In this document: one piece after another, positions 34,421 to 46,505 of the stretch | Layout: every line of letters starts with the position of its first letter | Numbering within the stretch: position 1 is the stretch's first letter | NCBI RefSeq assembly: GCF_005405885.1 | Contig: NZ_BJFL01000002.1 | Coordinates: 186,001-250,000, forward strand | DNA length: 64,000 nucleotides | DNA from: Gandjariella thermophila | GTDB lineage: Bacteria; Actinomycetota; Actinomycetes; Mycobacteriales; Pseudonocardiaceae | Direction: 5' to 3' | The notes under the pieces: generated by a model | Seen by the model: the letters and a program-made list of their open reading frames with translations, nothing else | What the model was told of the DNA's origin: nothing | The model's database searches: none | Program-made: the position numbers and the translations under genes

Positions 34421-35671
34421 GTGCGCATCGCGCTCCTGTCGTACCGAAGCAAGCCGCACTGCGGCGGGCAGGGCGTCTACGTCCGGCATCTCAGCCGCGG
34501 GCTGGCCGAACTCGGCCACCGCGTCGAGGTGTTCTCCGGCCAGCCGTACCCGGAACTCGACGACGGCGTCGAGCTGACCCGGGTGCCCAGCCTCGACCTC
34601 TACCGCGAGCCGGACCCGTTCCGCACGCCGCACTGGCGCGAACTGCGGGACCCCATCGACGCGCTGGAGGTCGGCATCATGTGGACCGCCGGCTTCCCGG
34701 AACCGCTGACGTTCAGCCTGCGGGCCGCGCGGCTGCTGCGCCGCCGCGCCGCCGACTTCGACATCGTGCACGACAACCAGTCGCTCGGCTACGGCCTGCT
34801 CGGCCTGCCGCGCGACCTGCCGGTGGTGGCCACCGTGCACCATCCGATCACCCAGGACCGGCGGCTGGACCTGGCCGCGGCCACCGGAACGCGCCGGCTC
34901 ACCCTGCGCCGCTGGTACGGCTTCCTGCGCATGCAGGCGCGGGTGGCCAGGCGGATGCCCGAGGTGATCACGGTGTCCGAGTCGTCGGCCCGGGACATCG
35001 CCGGCGACTTCGGCGTGCCGCGGGAACGGATCCGGGTCATCCCGCTCGGCGTGGACGGGCAGACCTTCCGGCCCCGCGAGACGCCCAGGGTTTCCGGCCG
35101 GATCATCGCGATGGCCAGCGCGGACACCCCGCTGAAGGGTGTGCGCACACTGCTGGAGGCGGTGGCCAAGCTGCGCACCGAGCGGGACGTGGAACTGGTG
35201 CTGGTGGCCCGGCCCACTCCCGGCGGCCCGACCGAGCGGATGATCGACGAGCTGGCCATCGGCGACGCGGTCCGGATCGTGAACGGGCTGTCCGACGAGG
35301 AGTTGGCCACCCTGCTCGCCTCCGCCGAGGTGGCCTGCGTGCCGTCGCTGCACGAGGGCTTCTCGCTGCCCGCGGTGGAGGCGATGGCCTGCGCGACCCC
35401 GCTGGTCGTCAGCAGGGCCGGGGCGATTCCCGAGGTGGTCGGGCCGGACGGGGAGTGCGCGGACCTGGTCCCGCCCGGCGACACCGAGGCGCTCGCGCAC
35501 GCGCTGGCCGCCCTGCTGGAGGACCCGCGGCGCCGGCTGCGGATGGGCGAGGCCGGCAGGGCGCGGGTGATCAACCGGTACATCTGGGAGTCGGTGGCTC
35601 GGGCTACCGTCGACTGCTACGCGGAGAACATCGACCGGGTCGGGACGGCGAGGAGGGCGACAGCGTGCTGA
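34421..35671 (+). CDS. GT4-family glycosyltransferase
   Basis: 416 residues, GT-B fold. N-terminal RIALLSYRSKPHCGGQGVYV is the acceptor-side glycine loop. The C-terminal half has VIPLGVDGQTFRP and the nucleotide-sugar motif HEGFSLPAVEAMACATP (E-x7-E), typical of retaining GT4 enzymes using UDP-, GDP- or ADP-sugars. Cytoplasmic or peripheral to the membrane. It overlaps the next methyltransferase gene by 7 bp. First gene of a three-gene operon with a KstR-like box upstream. Confidence 0.88.
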   Translation: MRIALLSYRSKPHCGGQGVYVRHLSRGLAELGHRVEVFSGQPYPELDDGVELTRVPSLDLYREPDPFRTPHWRELRDPIDALEVGIMWTAGFPEPLTFSLRAARLLRRRAADFDIVHDNQSLGYGLLGLPRDLPVVATVHHPITQDRRLDLAAATGTRRLTLRRWYGFLRMQARVARRMPEVITVSESSARDIAGDFGVPRERIRVIPLGVDGQTFRPRETPRVSGRIIAMASADTPLKGVRTLLEAVAKLRTERDVELVLVARPTPGGPTERMIDELAIGDAVRIVNGLSDEELATLLASAEVACVPSLHEGFSLPAVEAMACATPLVVSRAGAIPEVVGPDGECADLVPPGDTEALAHALAALLEDPRRRLRMGEAGRARVINRYIWESVARATVDCYAENIDRVGTARRATAC

Positions 35672-36452
35672 CGGTGGACTTCGACAGGCTCGGGGTGCGG
35701 GCCGGCGACCGGGTGCTCGACCTGGGGTGTGGCGCCGGCCGGCACGCGTTCGAGCTGTACCGGCGGGGCGCCCACGTGGTCGCGCTCGACATGGACGCGG
35801 CGGAACTGGAGAACGTGGCCGCGATGTTCGCCGCGATGCGCGACGCCGGCGAGGCGCCCGCCGACGCCACCGCCGAGACGGTGCCCGGGGACGCGCTCGA
35901 CCTGCCCTTTCCGGACGGCTCGTTCGACCACGTGGTGGCCGCCGAGATCCTGGAGCACGTGCCGCGGGACGAGCGGGCGATCGCCGAACTCACCCGGGTG
36001 GTGCGGCCGGGAGGTACCGTCGCGGTGACCGTGCCCCGCTGGTGGCCGGAACTGGTCTGCTGGGCACTGTCCACCGAGTACCACGAGGTCGAGGGCGGCC
36101 ACGTGCGGATCTACCGGGGCGACGCGCTGCTGGCCAAGCTGCGCCGGGCCGGGCTGCGGCCGTTCCACCGGCACCACGCGCACGCGCTGCACTCCCCGTA
36201 CTGGTGGCTGAAGTGCGCGGTCGGCGTCAACCGGGACGACCACCCGCTGCCCGGGCTGTACCACAAGATGCTGGTCTGGGACATCATGCGCCGGCCGTGG
36301 CTCACCAGGACCGCCGAGCGGCTGCTCAACCCGGTGCTCGGCAAGAGTCTCGCCATCTACCTGCGCAAGCCGGTCACCGCGGCGGACGGCTCCGCCGGCG
36401 CCGGCGCGGCCACCCGGGACCGGGACGGCGAGCGCGTGGCGAGGGGGGCCTA

Positions 36453-36453
<1 letters not shown>
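35665..36453 (+). CDS. Class I SAM-dependent methyltransferase
   Basis: 262 residues. SAM-binding motif I VLDLGCGAG (residues 17-25), acidic motif ALDMDAAELEN, motif IV LPFPDGSFDHVVAAEILEH and VRPGGTVAVTVPRWWPE. The long C-terminal part (HSPYWWLKCAVGVN) is aromatic and may face a lipid or glycolipid substrate. Starts with GTG 35665 inside the glycosyltransferase end and shares 1 bp with the next gene. The coupling suggests it methylates the product of the glycosyltransferase (inference). Confidence 0.87.
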
Positions 36454-40498
<4,045 letters not shown>

Positions 40499-40539
40499 AG
40501 CCGGGTGCCTTGCGGCTGGTCCCGCGGTTCGCTACAAAG

Positions 40540-40553
40540 TAGAACAAGTTTCA
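40540..40553. promoter_or_regulatory. KstR-type box 3 (perfect)
   Basis: TAGAACAAGTTTCA matches TNNAACNNGTTNNA at every fixed position, 27 bp before the fadE28 start. It separates fadE34 from the fadE28-ltp2 operon and gives the latter its own sterol-responsive promoter. Confidence 0.72.
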
Positions 40554-40580
40554 ATACGACGTCCAAGGCGAGGAGCCGGC

Positions 40581-41705
40581 GTGGATTTCACCCTCGACGA
40601 GACCCAGGAGGAGATCCGGGGACTCACCGCCGAGGTGCTGCGGCGGGAGGTGCGGCCCGATCCCGCCGACGCGACCAGCGCGGTGCCACGGGCCTGGGCC
40701 GAGGACCCCGGCTACCACGAGGCCGCGTGGAAGGCCATGGGCGCGGCCGGCCTGCTCGGTCTGGCGCTGCCCGCCGACCTCGGCGGCGAGGGACTCGGCG
40801 TGCTGGAGACCGCGGTGCTGCTCACCGAGGTCGGCCGGCACGCGGCCCCGGTGCCCGCGCTGGCCACGCTCGCGCTGGGCGTGCTGCCGGTGACCCGACT
40901 CGGTACCCCGACGCAGCAAGAGGCGTTACTGCCCCCGGTGGCCACCGGCGAGCGGGTGCTCACCGCCGCGCTCCGCGAACCGTCCGACCCGCTGCCGGCC
41001 AGCCCGCGCACCACCGCCCACCCCGACGGCGGCACGCTCGTGGTCACCGGCACCAAGGTCGGCGTGCCGCACGCCGCCGCGGCGCACCGGGTCCTCGTCC
41101 CGGCCAGCCTGGGCGGCGACACCGCGGTCCTGCTGGTCGATCCTCGCGCCGCCGGGGTGGCGCTGACCAGGACCCCGACCGCCAGCGGCGCCCCCGAGTA
41201 CACGCTGCGCCTGGACGACGCGCGGGTGCCGGAGGCGGACCTGCTCGGCGGCGGTACCGGCGGCGTGGCCGACCTGTACCGGCTGGCCGTGGCCGGCGCG
41301 TGCGCGGTCGGCTCCGGGGTACTGGCCGGCGCGCTCGCGCTGACCGCCGAGCACGTGCGCACCCGCCACCAGTTCGGCAAACCGCTGGCCACCTTCCAGG
41401 CGGTGGCCGCCCAGGTCGCCGACGTGTACGTCACCGAGCGCACCCTGCACCTGGCCACGTCGTCGGCGTGCTGGGCGCTGGCCGCCGGCCGGGACCACAC
41501 CAGGGAGGAACTCGACGTGGCCGCGTACTGGCTGGCCGAGGAGGCGCCGCCGGCCCTGCACACCTGCCACCACCTGCACGGCGGGCTCGGCGTGGACGTG
41601 ACCTACCCGATGCACCGGTACTCCTCGTGGGCCAAGGACCTGGCCCGGTTCGTGGGCGGGGCGTCGCACCGGCTGGACCGGCTCGCCACCGCGGTGACGG
41701 GGTAG
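40581..41705 (+). CDS. fadE28: Acyl-CoA dehydrogenase subunit ChsE1 (FadE28-like)
   Basis: 374 residues. ACAD fold with DFTLDETQEEIRGLTAEVL at the N-terminus, HVRTRHQFGKPLATFQAVAA in the C-terminal helical domain, and HTCHHLHGGLGVDVTYPMHR. In Mtb, FadE28 and FadE29 form an alpha2-beta2 complex that dehydrogenates 3-oxo-4-pregnene-20-carboxyl-CoA, the three-carbon side-chain remnant of cholesterol. The partner gene follows 3 bp later and the hydratase and aldolase genes come next. Identity rests on this gene order more than on diagnostic residues. Confidence 0.82.
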   Translation: MDFTLDETQEEIRGLTAEVLRREVRPDPADATSAVPRAWAEDPGYHEAAWKAMGAAGLLGLALPADLGGEGLGVLETAVLLTEVGRHAAPVPALATLALGVLPVTRLGTPTQQEALLPPVATGERVLTAALREPSDPLPASPRTTAHPDGGTLVVTGTKVGVPHAAAAHRVLVPASLGGDTAVLLVDPRAAGVALTRTPTASGAPEYTLRLDDARVPEADLLGGGTGGVADLYRLAVAGACAVGSGVLAGALALTAEHVRTRHQFGKPLATFQAVAAQVADVYVTERTLHLATSSACWALAAGRDHTREELDVAAYWLAEEAPPALHTCHHLHGGLGVDVTYPMHRYSSWAKDLARFVGGASHRLDRLATAVTG

Positions 41706-41708
41706 GCC

Positions 41709-42881
41709 ATGTTCGTCGACCTCACCCCCGAGCAGCGGGCGCTGCAGGCGGAACTCCGGGACTACTTCGCCGGGCTGATCAGCCCCGGCGAGCGCGAGGC
41801 CATGCTCACCGAGCGGCACGGCCCGGTGTTCCGCGAGGTGGTCCGGCGGATGGGCCGGGACGGCTGGCTCGGCGTGGGCTGGCCGAAGGAGTACGGCGGC
41901 CGCGGCTTCGGCGAGATCGAGCAGCAGATTTTCGTCAACGAGGCGGCGCGCGCCGACGTGCCGCTGCCCTCGGTGACCCTGCAGACCGTCGGGCCGACGC
42001 TGCAGGCGCACGGCACGCCCGAGCAGAAGGAGTACTTCCTGCCCCGCATCCTCGCCGGGGAACTGCACATGGCGATCGGCTACACAGAACCCGACGCCGG
42101 CACCGACCTCGCCTCCCTGCGCACCACCGCGGTCCGCGACGGCGACGAGTACGTGGTCAACGGGCAGAAGATCTTCACAACGGGGGCGCACGACGCCGAC
42201 TACATCTGGCTGGCCTGCCGCACCGACCCGGACGCGCCCAAACACCGGGGCATCTCCATCCTCATCGTGGACACCCGCGACCCCGGCTACTCGTGGACGC
42301 CGATCATCACCTGCGACGGCGCGCACCACGTCAACGCCACCTACTACACCGACGTGCGGGTGCCGGCCGGCATGCTGGTCGGCGAGGAGAACGCCGGCTG
42401 GAAACTGATCACCACCCAGCTCAACCACGAGCGGGTCATGCTCGGCCCGGCCGGCCGGATCGCCGCGCTCTACGACCGGGTGTGGGCATGGGCGGCGGCC
42501 CGCACCACGCCGGACGGCCAGCCCCTGCTGGAGCAACCCGACGTGCGCCGCGCGCTCGCCCGCACGCACGCCTGCCTGCGGGTCAACGAACTGCTCAACT
42601 GGCAGGTCGCGGTGTCCTCGGCGGCCGCCCCGGTGGCCGTCGCGGACGCCTCGGCCACCAAGGTGTTCGGCTCCGAGCGGGCGCAGACCATCGGCCGGCT
42701 GCTCGAGGAGGTGGTGGCCCGGCACGGCGACCCGGCCGACCCGCCGACCGCCGCGCTGTCCACCTGGCTGGACGTCCAGGCCAAGCGCAACCTGGTGCTC
42801 ACCTTCGGCGGCGGCGTCAACGAGATCCAGCGGGAACTCATCGCGATGACCGGCCTCGGCCTGCCCCGGGTGCCGCGTTGA
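41709..42881 (+). CDS. fadE29: Acyl-CoA dehydrogenase subunit ChsE2 (FadE29-like)
   Basis: 390 residues. FAD/substrate-binding blocks IGYTEPDAGTDLASLRTTAV, VNGQKIFTTGAHDADYIWLA, and the C-terminal GGGVNEIQRELIAMTGLGLPR. It is the second subunit of the ChsE1-ChsE2 dehydrogenase. The last hydrogen-removal step on the cholesterol side chain yields the substrate for ChsH1-ChsH2. Located 3 bp after fadE28 and 14 bp before chsH2 on the same strand. Confidence 0.85.
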   Translation: MFVDLTPEQRALQAELRDYFAGLISPGEREAMLTERHGPVFREVVRRMGRDGWLGVGWPKEYGGRGFGEIEQQIFVNEAARADVPLPSVTLQTVGPTLQAHGTPEQKEYFLPRILAGELHMAIGYTEPDAGTDLASLRTTAVRDGDEYVVNGQKIFTTGAHDADYIWLACRTDPDAPKHRGISILIVDTRDPGYSWTPIITCDGAHHVNATYYTDVRVPAGMLVGEENAGWKLITTQLNHERVMLGPAGRIAALYDRVWAWAAARTTPDGQPLLEQPDVRRALARTHACLRVNELLNWQVAVSSAAAPVAVADASATKVFGSERAQTIGRLLEEVVARHGDPADPPTAALSTWLDVQAKRNLVLTFGGGVNEIQRELIAMTGLGLPRVPR

Positions 42882-42895
42882 CCACGGGAGCGAGC

Positions 42896-43948
42896 GTGAC
42901 CAGCACAGCACCGTCCACAACGGACGCCATCAACGCGGCGGCCCGGCGGATCGCGGCGGCGGGGGAGAGCGCGCCGCGCCCGGCCCGCGACCCGGTGAAC
43001 CAGCCGATGGTGAACAACTGGGTGGAGGCCATCGGCGACCGCAACCCGGTCTACACCGACCCCGAGTTCGCCGAGACCTCCGTGCACGGCGGGATCGTCG
43101 CGCCCCCGGCGATGGCCCAGGTGTGGACCATGGGCGGGCTACACCCGCAGCGGGCGCCGGACGACCCGCTGCACGGCATGATGGCCGAACTGGACGCCGC
43201 CGGGTTCACCTCCGTGGTGGCCACCAACTCGGAGCAGACCTACCACCGCTACCTGCGCCCCGGCGAGCACGTCAGCGTCACCACCAGGCTGGAGAGCGTG
43301 GTCGGGCCGAAACGCACCAGGCTCGGCGAGGGCTGGTTCGTCACCACCCGCAGCACCTGGTACGTCGGCGACGAGGCGGTCACCGAGATGCTGTTCCGGG
43401 TGCTGAAGTTCCGCCCGTCCACGGCGTCCACCGTGTCGACTTCCGCCTCCGCGGGAGAGAGTGCGTCGGCGGTGTCGACTTCCGCCTCCGCGGGAGGAAG
43501 CACGTCGGAGGCATCCACTCTGGACAATCCCGCGCCGCCGCGGGCTGCCGTGATCAAGCCGGTACGCAGCAGGGACACCGCGTTCTTCTGGGACGGGACC
43601 GCCGCGGGCGAGTTGCGGATCCAGCGCTGCGGGGCGTGCGGCCGGCTGCGCCACCCGCCCGGGCCGATGTGCCCGGCGTGCGGCTCCACCAGCCCGGAGT
43701 ACCTGGTGGCCGCCGGCCGCGGCGAGGTCTACAGCTACGTGGTGCACCACCACCCGCCGATGCCCGGACGGGAGACGCCGTTCGTGGTCGCGCTGGTGGA
43801 GCTGCCCGAGGGGGTGCGGGTGCTCGGCGAACTGCTCGACGTGCCGCCGGACGACGTGCGCGTCGGCATGCCGGTCGAGGTGACGTTCCTGCCGGTGGAC
43901 GACGACATCACGCTGCCCGCGTGGCGGCCGGTCAGGGAGGGCTCATGA
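42896..43948 (+). CDS. chsH2: Steroid enoyl-CoA hydratase subunit ChsH2 (MaoC-like + DUF35)
   Basis: 350 residues. Residues 25-170 are a hot-dog hydratase-like domain; the expected catalytic motif reads GDRNPVYTD with Tyr in place of His, as expected for the non-catalytic half. A Ser/Ala linker (about 178-206) contains a 13-residue tandem repeat. Residues 215-350 are a DUF35 domain with a zinc ribbon CGAC-x10-CPAC and an OB-fold. In Mtb, ChsH2 pairs with ChsH1 for hydration and its DUF35 domain binds Ltp2. GTG 42896 follows GGGAG. The end overlaps chsH1 (ATGA). Confidence 0.88.
   Translation: MTSTAPSTTDAINAAARRIAAAGESAPRPARDPVNQPMVNNWVEAIGDRNPVYTDPEFAETSVHGGIVAPPAMAQVWTMGGLHPQRAPDDPLHGMMAELDAAGFTSVVATNSEQTYHRYLRPGEHVSVTTRLESVVGPKRTRLGEGWFVTTRSTWYVGDEAVTEMLFRVLKFRPSTASTVSTSASAGESASAVSTSASAGGSTSEASTLDNPAPPRAAVIKPVRSRDTAFFWDGTAAGELRIQRCGACGRLRHPPGPMCPACGSTSPEYLVAAGRGEVYSYVVHHHPPMPGRETPFVVALVELPEGVRVLGELLDVPPDDVRVGMPVEVTFLPVDDDITLPAWRPVREGS
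43433..43496 (+). repeat. 39-bp-period tandem repeat in the chsH2 linker
   Basis: Two identical 25-bp copies (43433-43457 and 43472-43496, beginning GTGTCGACTTCCGCC) are offset by 39 bp, so the frame is kept and the protein gains a second 13-residue block (VSTSASAGES / VSTSASAGGS). It lengthens the linker between the hot-dog and DUF35 domains. Confidence 0.85.
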
Positions 43949-44391
43949 CGCAGGCGACGCTTTCGGCGGCCGAGCTGCGGGCCGGCCGCGAGGACGGCAC
44001 CGAACTGCCCGAGCTGCGCATCGACGCCCCACCCACGTTCGTCATCGCCACCGCCATCGCCACCCGCGACTTCCAGGACGTGCACCACGACCGGGACGCC
44101 GCGGTGGCCCACGGCTCCCAGGACATCTTCGTCAACATCCTCACCACCACCGGGCTGGTGCAGCGCTACGTCACCGACTGGGCCGGGCCGGACGCGCTGG
44201 TGCGCGGCATCGCGCTGCGGCTCGGCGCGCCCTGGTACGCCTACGACACGGTCACCTTCACCGGTCGGGTGGTCCAGCGGGTGGTGGAGGACGGCGAGCC
44301 CCGGTTCCTCGTCGACGTGGTGGGCCGCAACAGCCTCGGCGACCACGTCAGCGCCACCGTGCGGATCGCGCTCCCGGAAGGCACCTCATGA
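43945..44391 (+). CDS. chsH1: Steroid enoyl-CoA hydratase catalytic subunit ChsH1
   Basis: 148 residues, single hot-dog MaoC-like domain. The Asp/His pair is kept in RDFQDVHHDRDAAVAHGSQD, unlike ChsH2. Further blocks: FVNILTTTGLVQRYVTDW and YDTVTFTGRVV. With ChsH2 it hydrates 3-oxo-4,17-pregnadiene-20-carboxyl-CoA to the 17-hydroxy product. ATGA overlaps at both ends couple it to chsH2 and ltp2. Confidence 0.87.
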   Translation: MTQATLSAAELRAGREDGTELPELRIDAPPTFVIATAIATRDFQDVHHDRDAAVAHGSQDIFVNILTTTGLVQRYVTDWAGPDALVRGIALRLGAPWYAYDTVTFTGRVVQRVVEDGEPRFLVDVVGRNSLGDHVSATVRIALPEGTS

Positions 44392-45563
44392 CCGGAATCA
44401 ACGGGGCGGCCGCGATCGCCGGGATCGGCGCCACCGAATTCTCCAAGGACTCCGGCCGCAGCGAGCTGCGGCTGGCCGCCGAGTGCGTGCGCGCCGCGCT
44501 CGCCGACGCCGGCCTCACACCGTCCGATGTGGACGGCCTGGTCACGTTCACCATGGACACCAACACCGAGGTGGCGGTGGCCCGCGAGCTGGGCATCCCG
44601 GAGCTGAGCTTCTTCAGCCGCATCCACTACGGCGGTGGCGCGGCGTGCGCGACCGTGCAGCAGGCGGCGATGGCCGTCGCCACCGGCATGGCCGAGGTGG
44701 TGGTCTGCTACCGCGCGTTCAACGAGCGCTCCGGTCAGCGGTTCGGCCGGGTGCAGACGGCGGTGGCGCAGCAGCCCACGTCGTCCGGAGTGGACAACGG
44801 CTGGCACTACCCGATGGGCCTGGGCACCCCGGCCGCCATGGTGGCCATGTTCGCCCGTCGCTACATGCACACCTACGGGGCCACCAGCGAGGACTTCGGC
44901 CGGGTCGCGGTGGCCGACCGCCGGCACGCCGCCACCAACCCGCACGCCTGGTTCTACGGCCGGCCGATCACCCTGGCCGACCACCAGGCGTCCCGGTGGA
45001 TCGCCGAACCGCTGCGGCTGCTGGACTGCTGCCAGGAAAGCGACGGCGGCGTCGCGCTCGTGGTCACCAGCGCCGAGCGCGCCCGCGACCTGCCGCATCC
45101 CCCGGCGCTGGTCCGCGCCGCCGCCCAGGGCAGCGGCGCGGACCAGTTCGTCATGACCAGCTACTACCGCGACGACCTGACCGGTCTGCCGGAGATGGGC
45201 GTGGTGGCCAGGCAGTTGTGGGCGCAGGCCGGTATCGGGCCGGACGACGTGCAGGTCGGCCTGCTCTACGACCATTTCACCCCGTTCGTCCTGGTACAGC
45301 TGGAGGAGTTGGGGTTCTGCCCGCGCGGCGAGGCCCGGCACTTCCTCGCCGACGGCGCGATCGAACTCGGCGGCAGGCTGCCGCTCAACCCGCACGGCGG
45401 CCAACTCGGCGAGGCCTACATCCACGGCATGAACGGCATCGCCGAGGCGGTACGCCAGGTCCGCGGCAGCGCGGTCAACCAGGTCGACGGGGTGGAACAC
45501 GTGCTGGTCACCGCCGGTACCGGGGTACCGACCAGCGGCCTGGTGCTCGGCCGGGACGGCTGA
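44388..45563 (+). CDS. ltp2: Steroid side-chain aldolase Ltp2 (thiolase-like lipid-transfer protein)
   Basis: 391 residues, thiolase fold without the reactive Cys of true thiolases. Family blocks: AAIAGIGATEFSKDSGRSE, MDTNTEVAVARELGIPELSF, RLPLNPHGGQLGEAYIHGMN and LVTAGTGVPTSGLVLGRDG. Ltp2 enzymes perform a retro-aldol cleavage of the 17-hydroxy steroid CoA thioester, releasing propionyl-CoA and androst-4-ene-3,17-dione, in complex with the DUF35 domain of ChsH2. It overlaps chsH1 by 4 bp. Confidence 0.88.
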   Translation: MTGINGAAAIAGIGATEFSKDSGRSELRLAAECVRAALADAGLTPSDVDGLVTFTMDTNTEVAVARELGIPELSFFSRIHYGGGAACATVQQAAMAVATGMAEVVVCYRAFNERSGQRFGRVQTAVAQQPTSSGVDNGWHYPMGLGTPAAMVAMFARRYMHTYGATSEDFGRVAVADRRHAATNPHAWFYGRPITLADHQASRWIAEPLRLLDCCQESDGGVALVVTSAERARDLPHPPALVRAAAQGSGADQFVMTSYYRDDLTGLPEMGVVARQLWAQAGIGPDDVQVGLLYDHFTPFVLVQLEELGFCPRGEARHFLADGAIELGGRLPLNPHGGQLGEAYIHGMNGIAEAVRQVRGSAVNQVDGVEHVLVTAGTGVPTSGLVLGRDG

Positions 45564-45641
45564 CGGGGTCGGCCGGGCGGGTCGGTGGCCTCGGCAGGCG
45601 CCGGGAAGGCGGTCCGGCGGCGCCCCTGCCAGGATGGGGAC

Positions 45642-46418
45642 GTGCCACGACGTGCCTCCCGGCATGACCACGACGCGGGCGGCTCAGCGGAACTGCTGGC
45701 CGCCAAGTCCGCGCTGCGCGAGGAGGTGTGGTCCGCGCTGACCGAGAGCCGCGCCGCCCGGTTTCCCGGTGCGGCCGGGCGGATTCCCAACTTCGTGGGC
45801 GCCGAGGCCGCGGCCGAGCGGCTGCGGGAACGCCCGGAATGGCGGCGTGCCCGCACGGTCAAGGCCAACCCGGACGCCGCCCAGCTACCGGTGCGGCAGC
45901 GTGCCCTGGAGGACGGCAAGACGGTCTACATGGCCGTTCCGCGGCTCGCCGAGGCAGACCCGTTCTTCCTGCTCGACCCGGACCACCTGGCGGGCACCCC
46001 GCGGAAGGCGGCGTCGATCAGCGGCGCGAAGCGTTCCGCCCGCCGGGTCGCGGTACGCGACCTCGACCCGGTCGACCTGGTGGTGCTCGGCAGCGTCGCG
46101 GTCGGCGAGGACGGGACCAGGCTCGGCAAGGGCGGCGGGTTCGCCGACCTGGAGTACGCGCTGGCCGGCGCGGCGGGGCTGATCGGCGAGGACACCGTGG
46201 TGGTCAGCACCGTGCACGAGTCGCAGGTGCGACCGGCCGGCGCGATCCCCACCACCGCGCACGACGTCCCGGTGGACCTCATCGTCACCCCGGACCGGGT
46301 GGTCGACTGCCGGCCGCACCGCCGCCCGCGCGCCCCCGGTGAGATCCACTGGTCCGAGCTGACCGAGGAGAAGATCGCCGCGATCCCGCTGCTGGCCGCG
46401 CTGCGCTCCGCCCGGTAG
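45642..46418 (+). CDS. 5-formyltetrahydrofolate cyclo-ligase-like protein
   Basis: 258 residues from GTG 45642 after AGGATGGGG; a longer frame starts at 45585. The C-terminal motif TRLGKGGGFADLEYALA matches the GxGxGYYD region of cyclo-ligases, and RTVKANPDAAQLPVRQ plus KTVYMAVPRLAEADPFFLLD fill the substrate-binding part. Size and sequence fit a long MTHFS-like subfamily rather than the classical ~190-residue enzyme. The true substrate may not be folinate. It follows ltp2 by 78 bp on the same strand. Confidence 0.75.
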   Translation: MPRRASRHDHDAGGSAELLAAKSALREEVWSALTESRAARFPGAAGRIPNFVGAEAAAERLRERPEWRRARTVKANPDAAQLPVRQRALEDGKTVYMAVPRLAEADPFFLLDPDHLAGTPRKAASISGAKRSARRVAVRDLDPVDLVVLGSVAVGEDGTRLGKGGGFADLEYALAGAAGLIGEDTVVVSTVHESQVRPAGAIPTTAHDVPVDLIVTPDRVVDCRPHRRPRAPGEIHWSELTEEKIAAIPLLAALRSAR

Positions 46419-46420
46419 CC

Positions 46421-46505
46421 GTGGGTGCGATCCTCGCCGGCTCCGCCCGCCGCTTCGGCCCGCGCGTGGCCGTCCGCCACGGCGACGAGGAGATCAGCCG
46501 GGCTC
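46421..46505 (+). pseudogene. Truncated 5' end of an acyl-CoA synthetase (AMP-binding) gene
   Basis: GTG 46421 starts 2 bp after the preceding stop, operon-style. The first 27 codons read GAILAGSARRFGPRVAVRHG followed by DEEISRA. This resembles the usual start of FadD-type ligases, where a block 'LxxSAxRFGxRxAVxxGDxxxxYAEL' opens the protein. Similarity stops exactly where the convergent amidohydrolase gene ends (46504); downstream the frame becomes unbiased and stops at 46729. Interpreted as a remnant left by a deletion or rearrangement. Short length keeps this tentative. Confidence 0.55.

Noticed and set aside
43433-43496. Possible CRISPR-like direct repeat
   Set aside because: Only two copies, in frame inside chsH2, with a 14-bp gap; it is a coding duplication.
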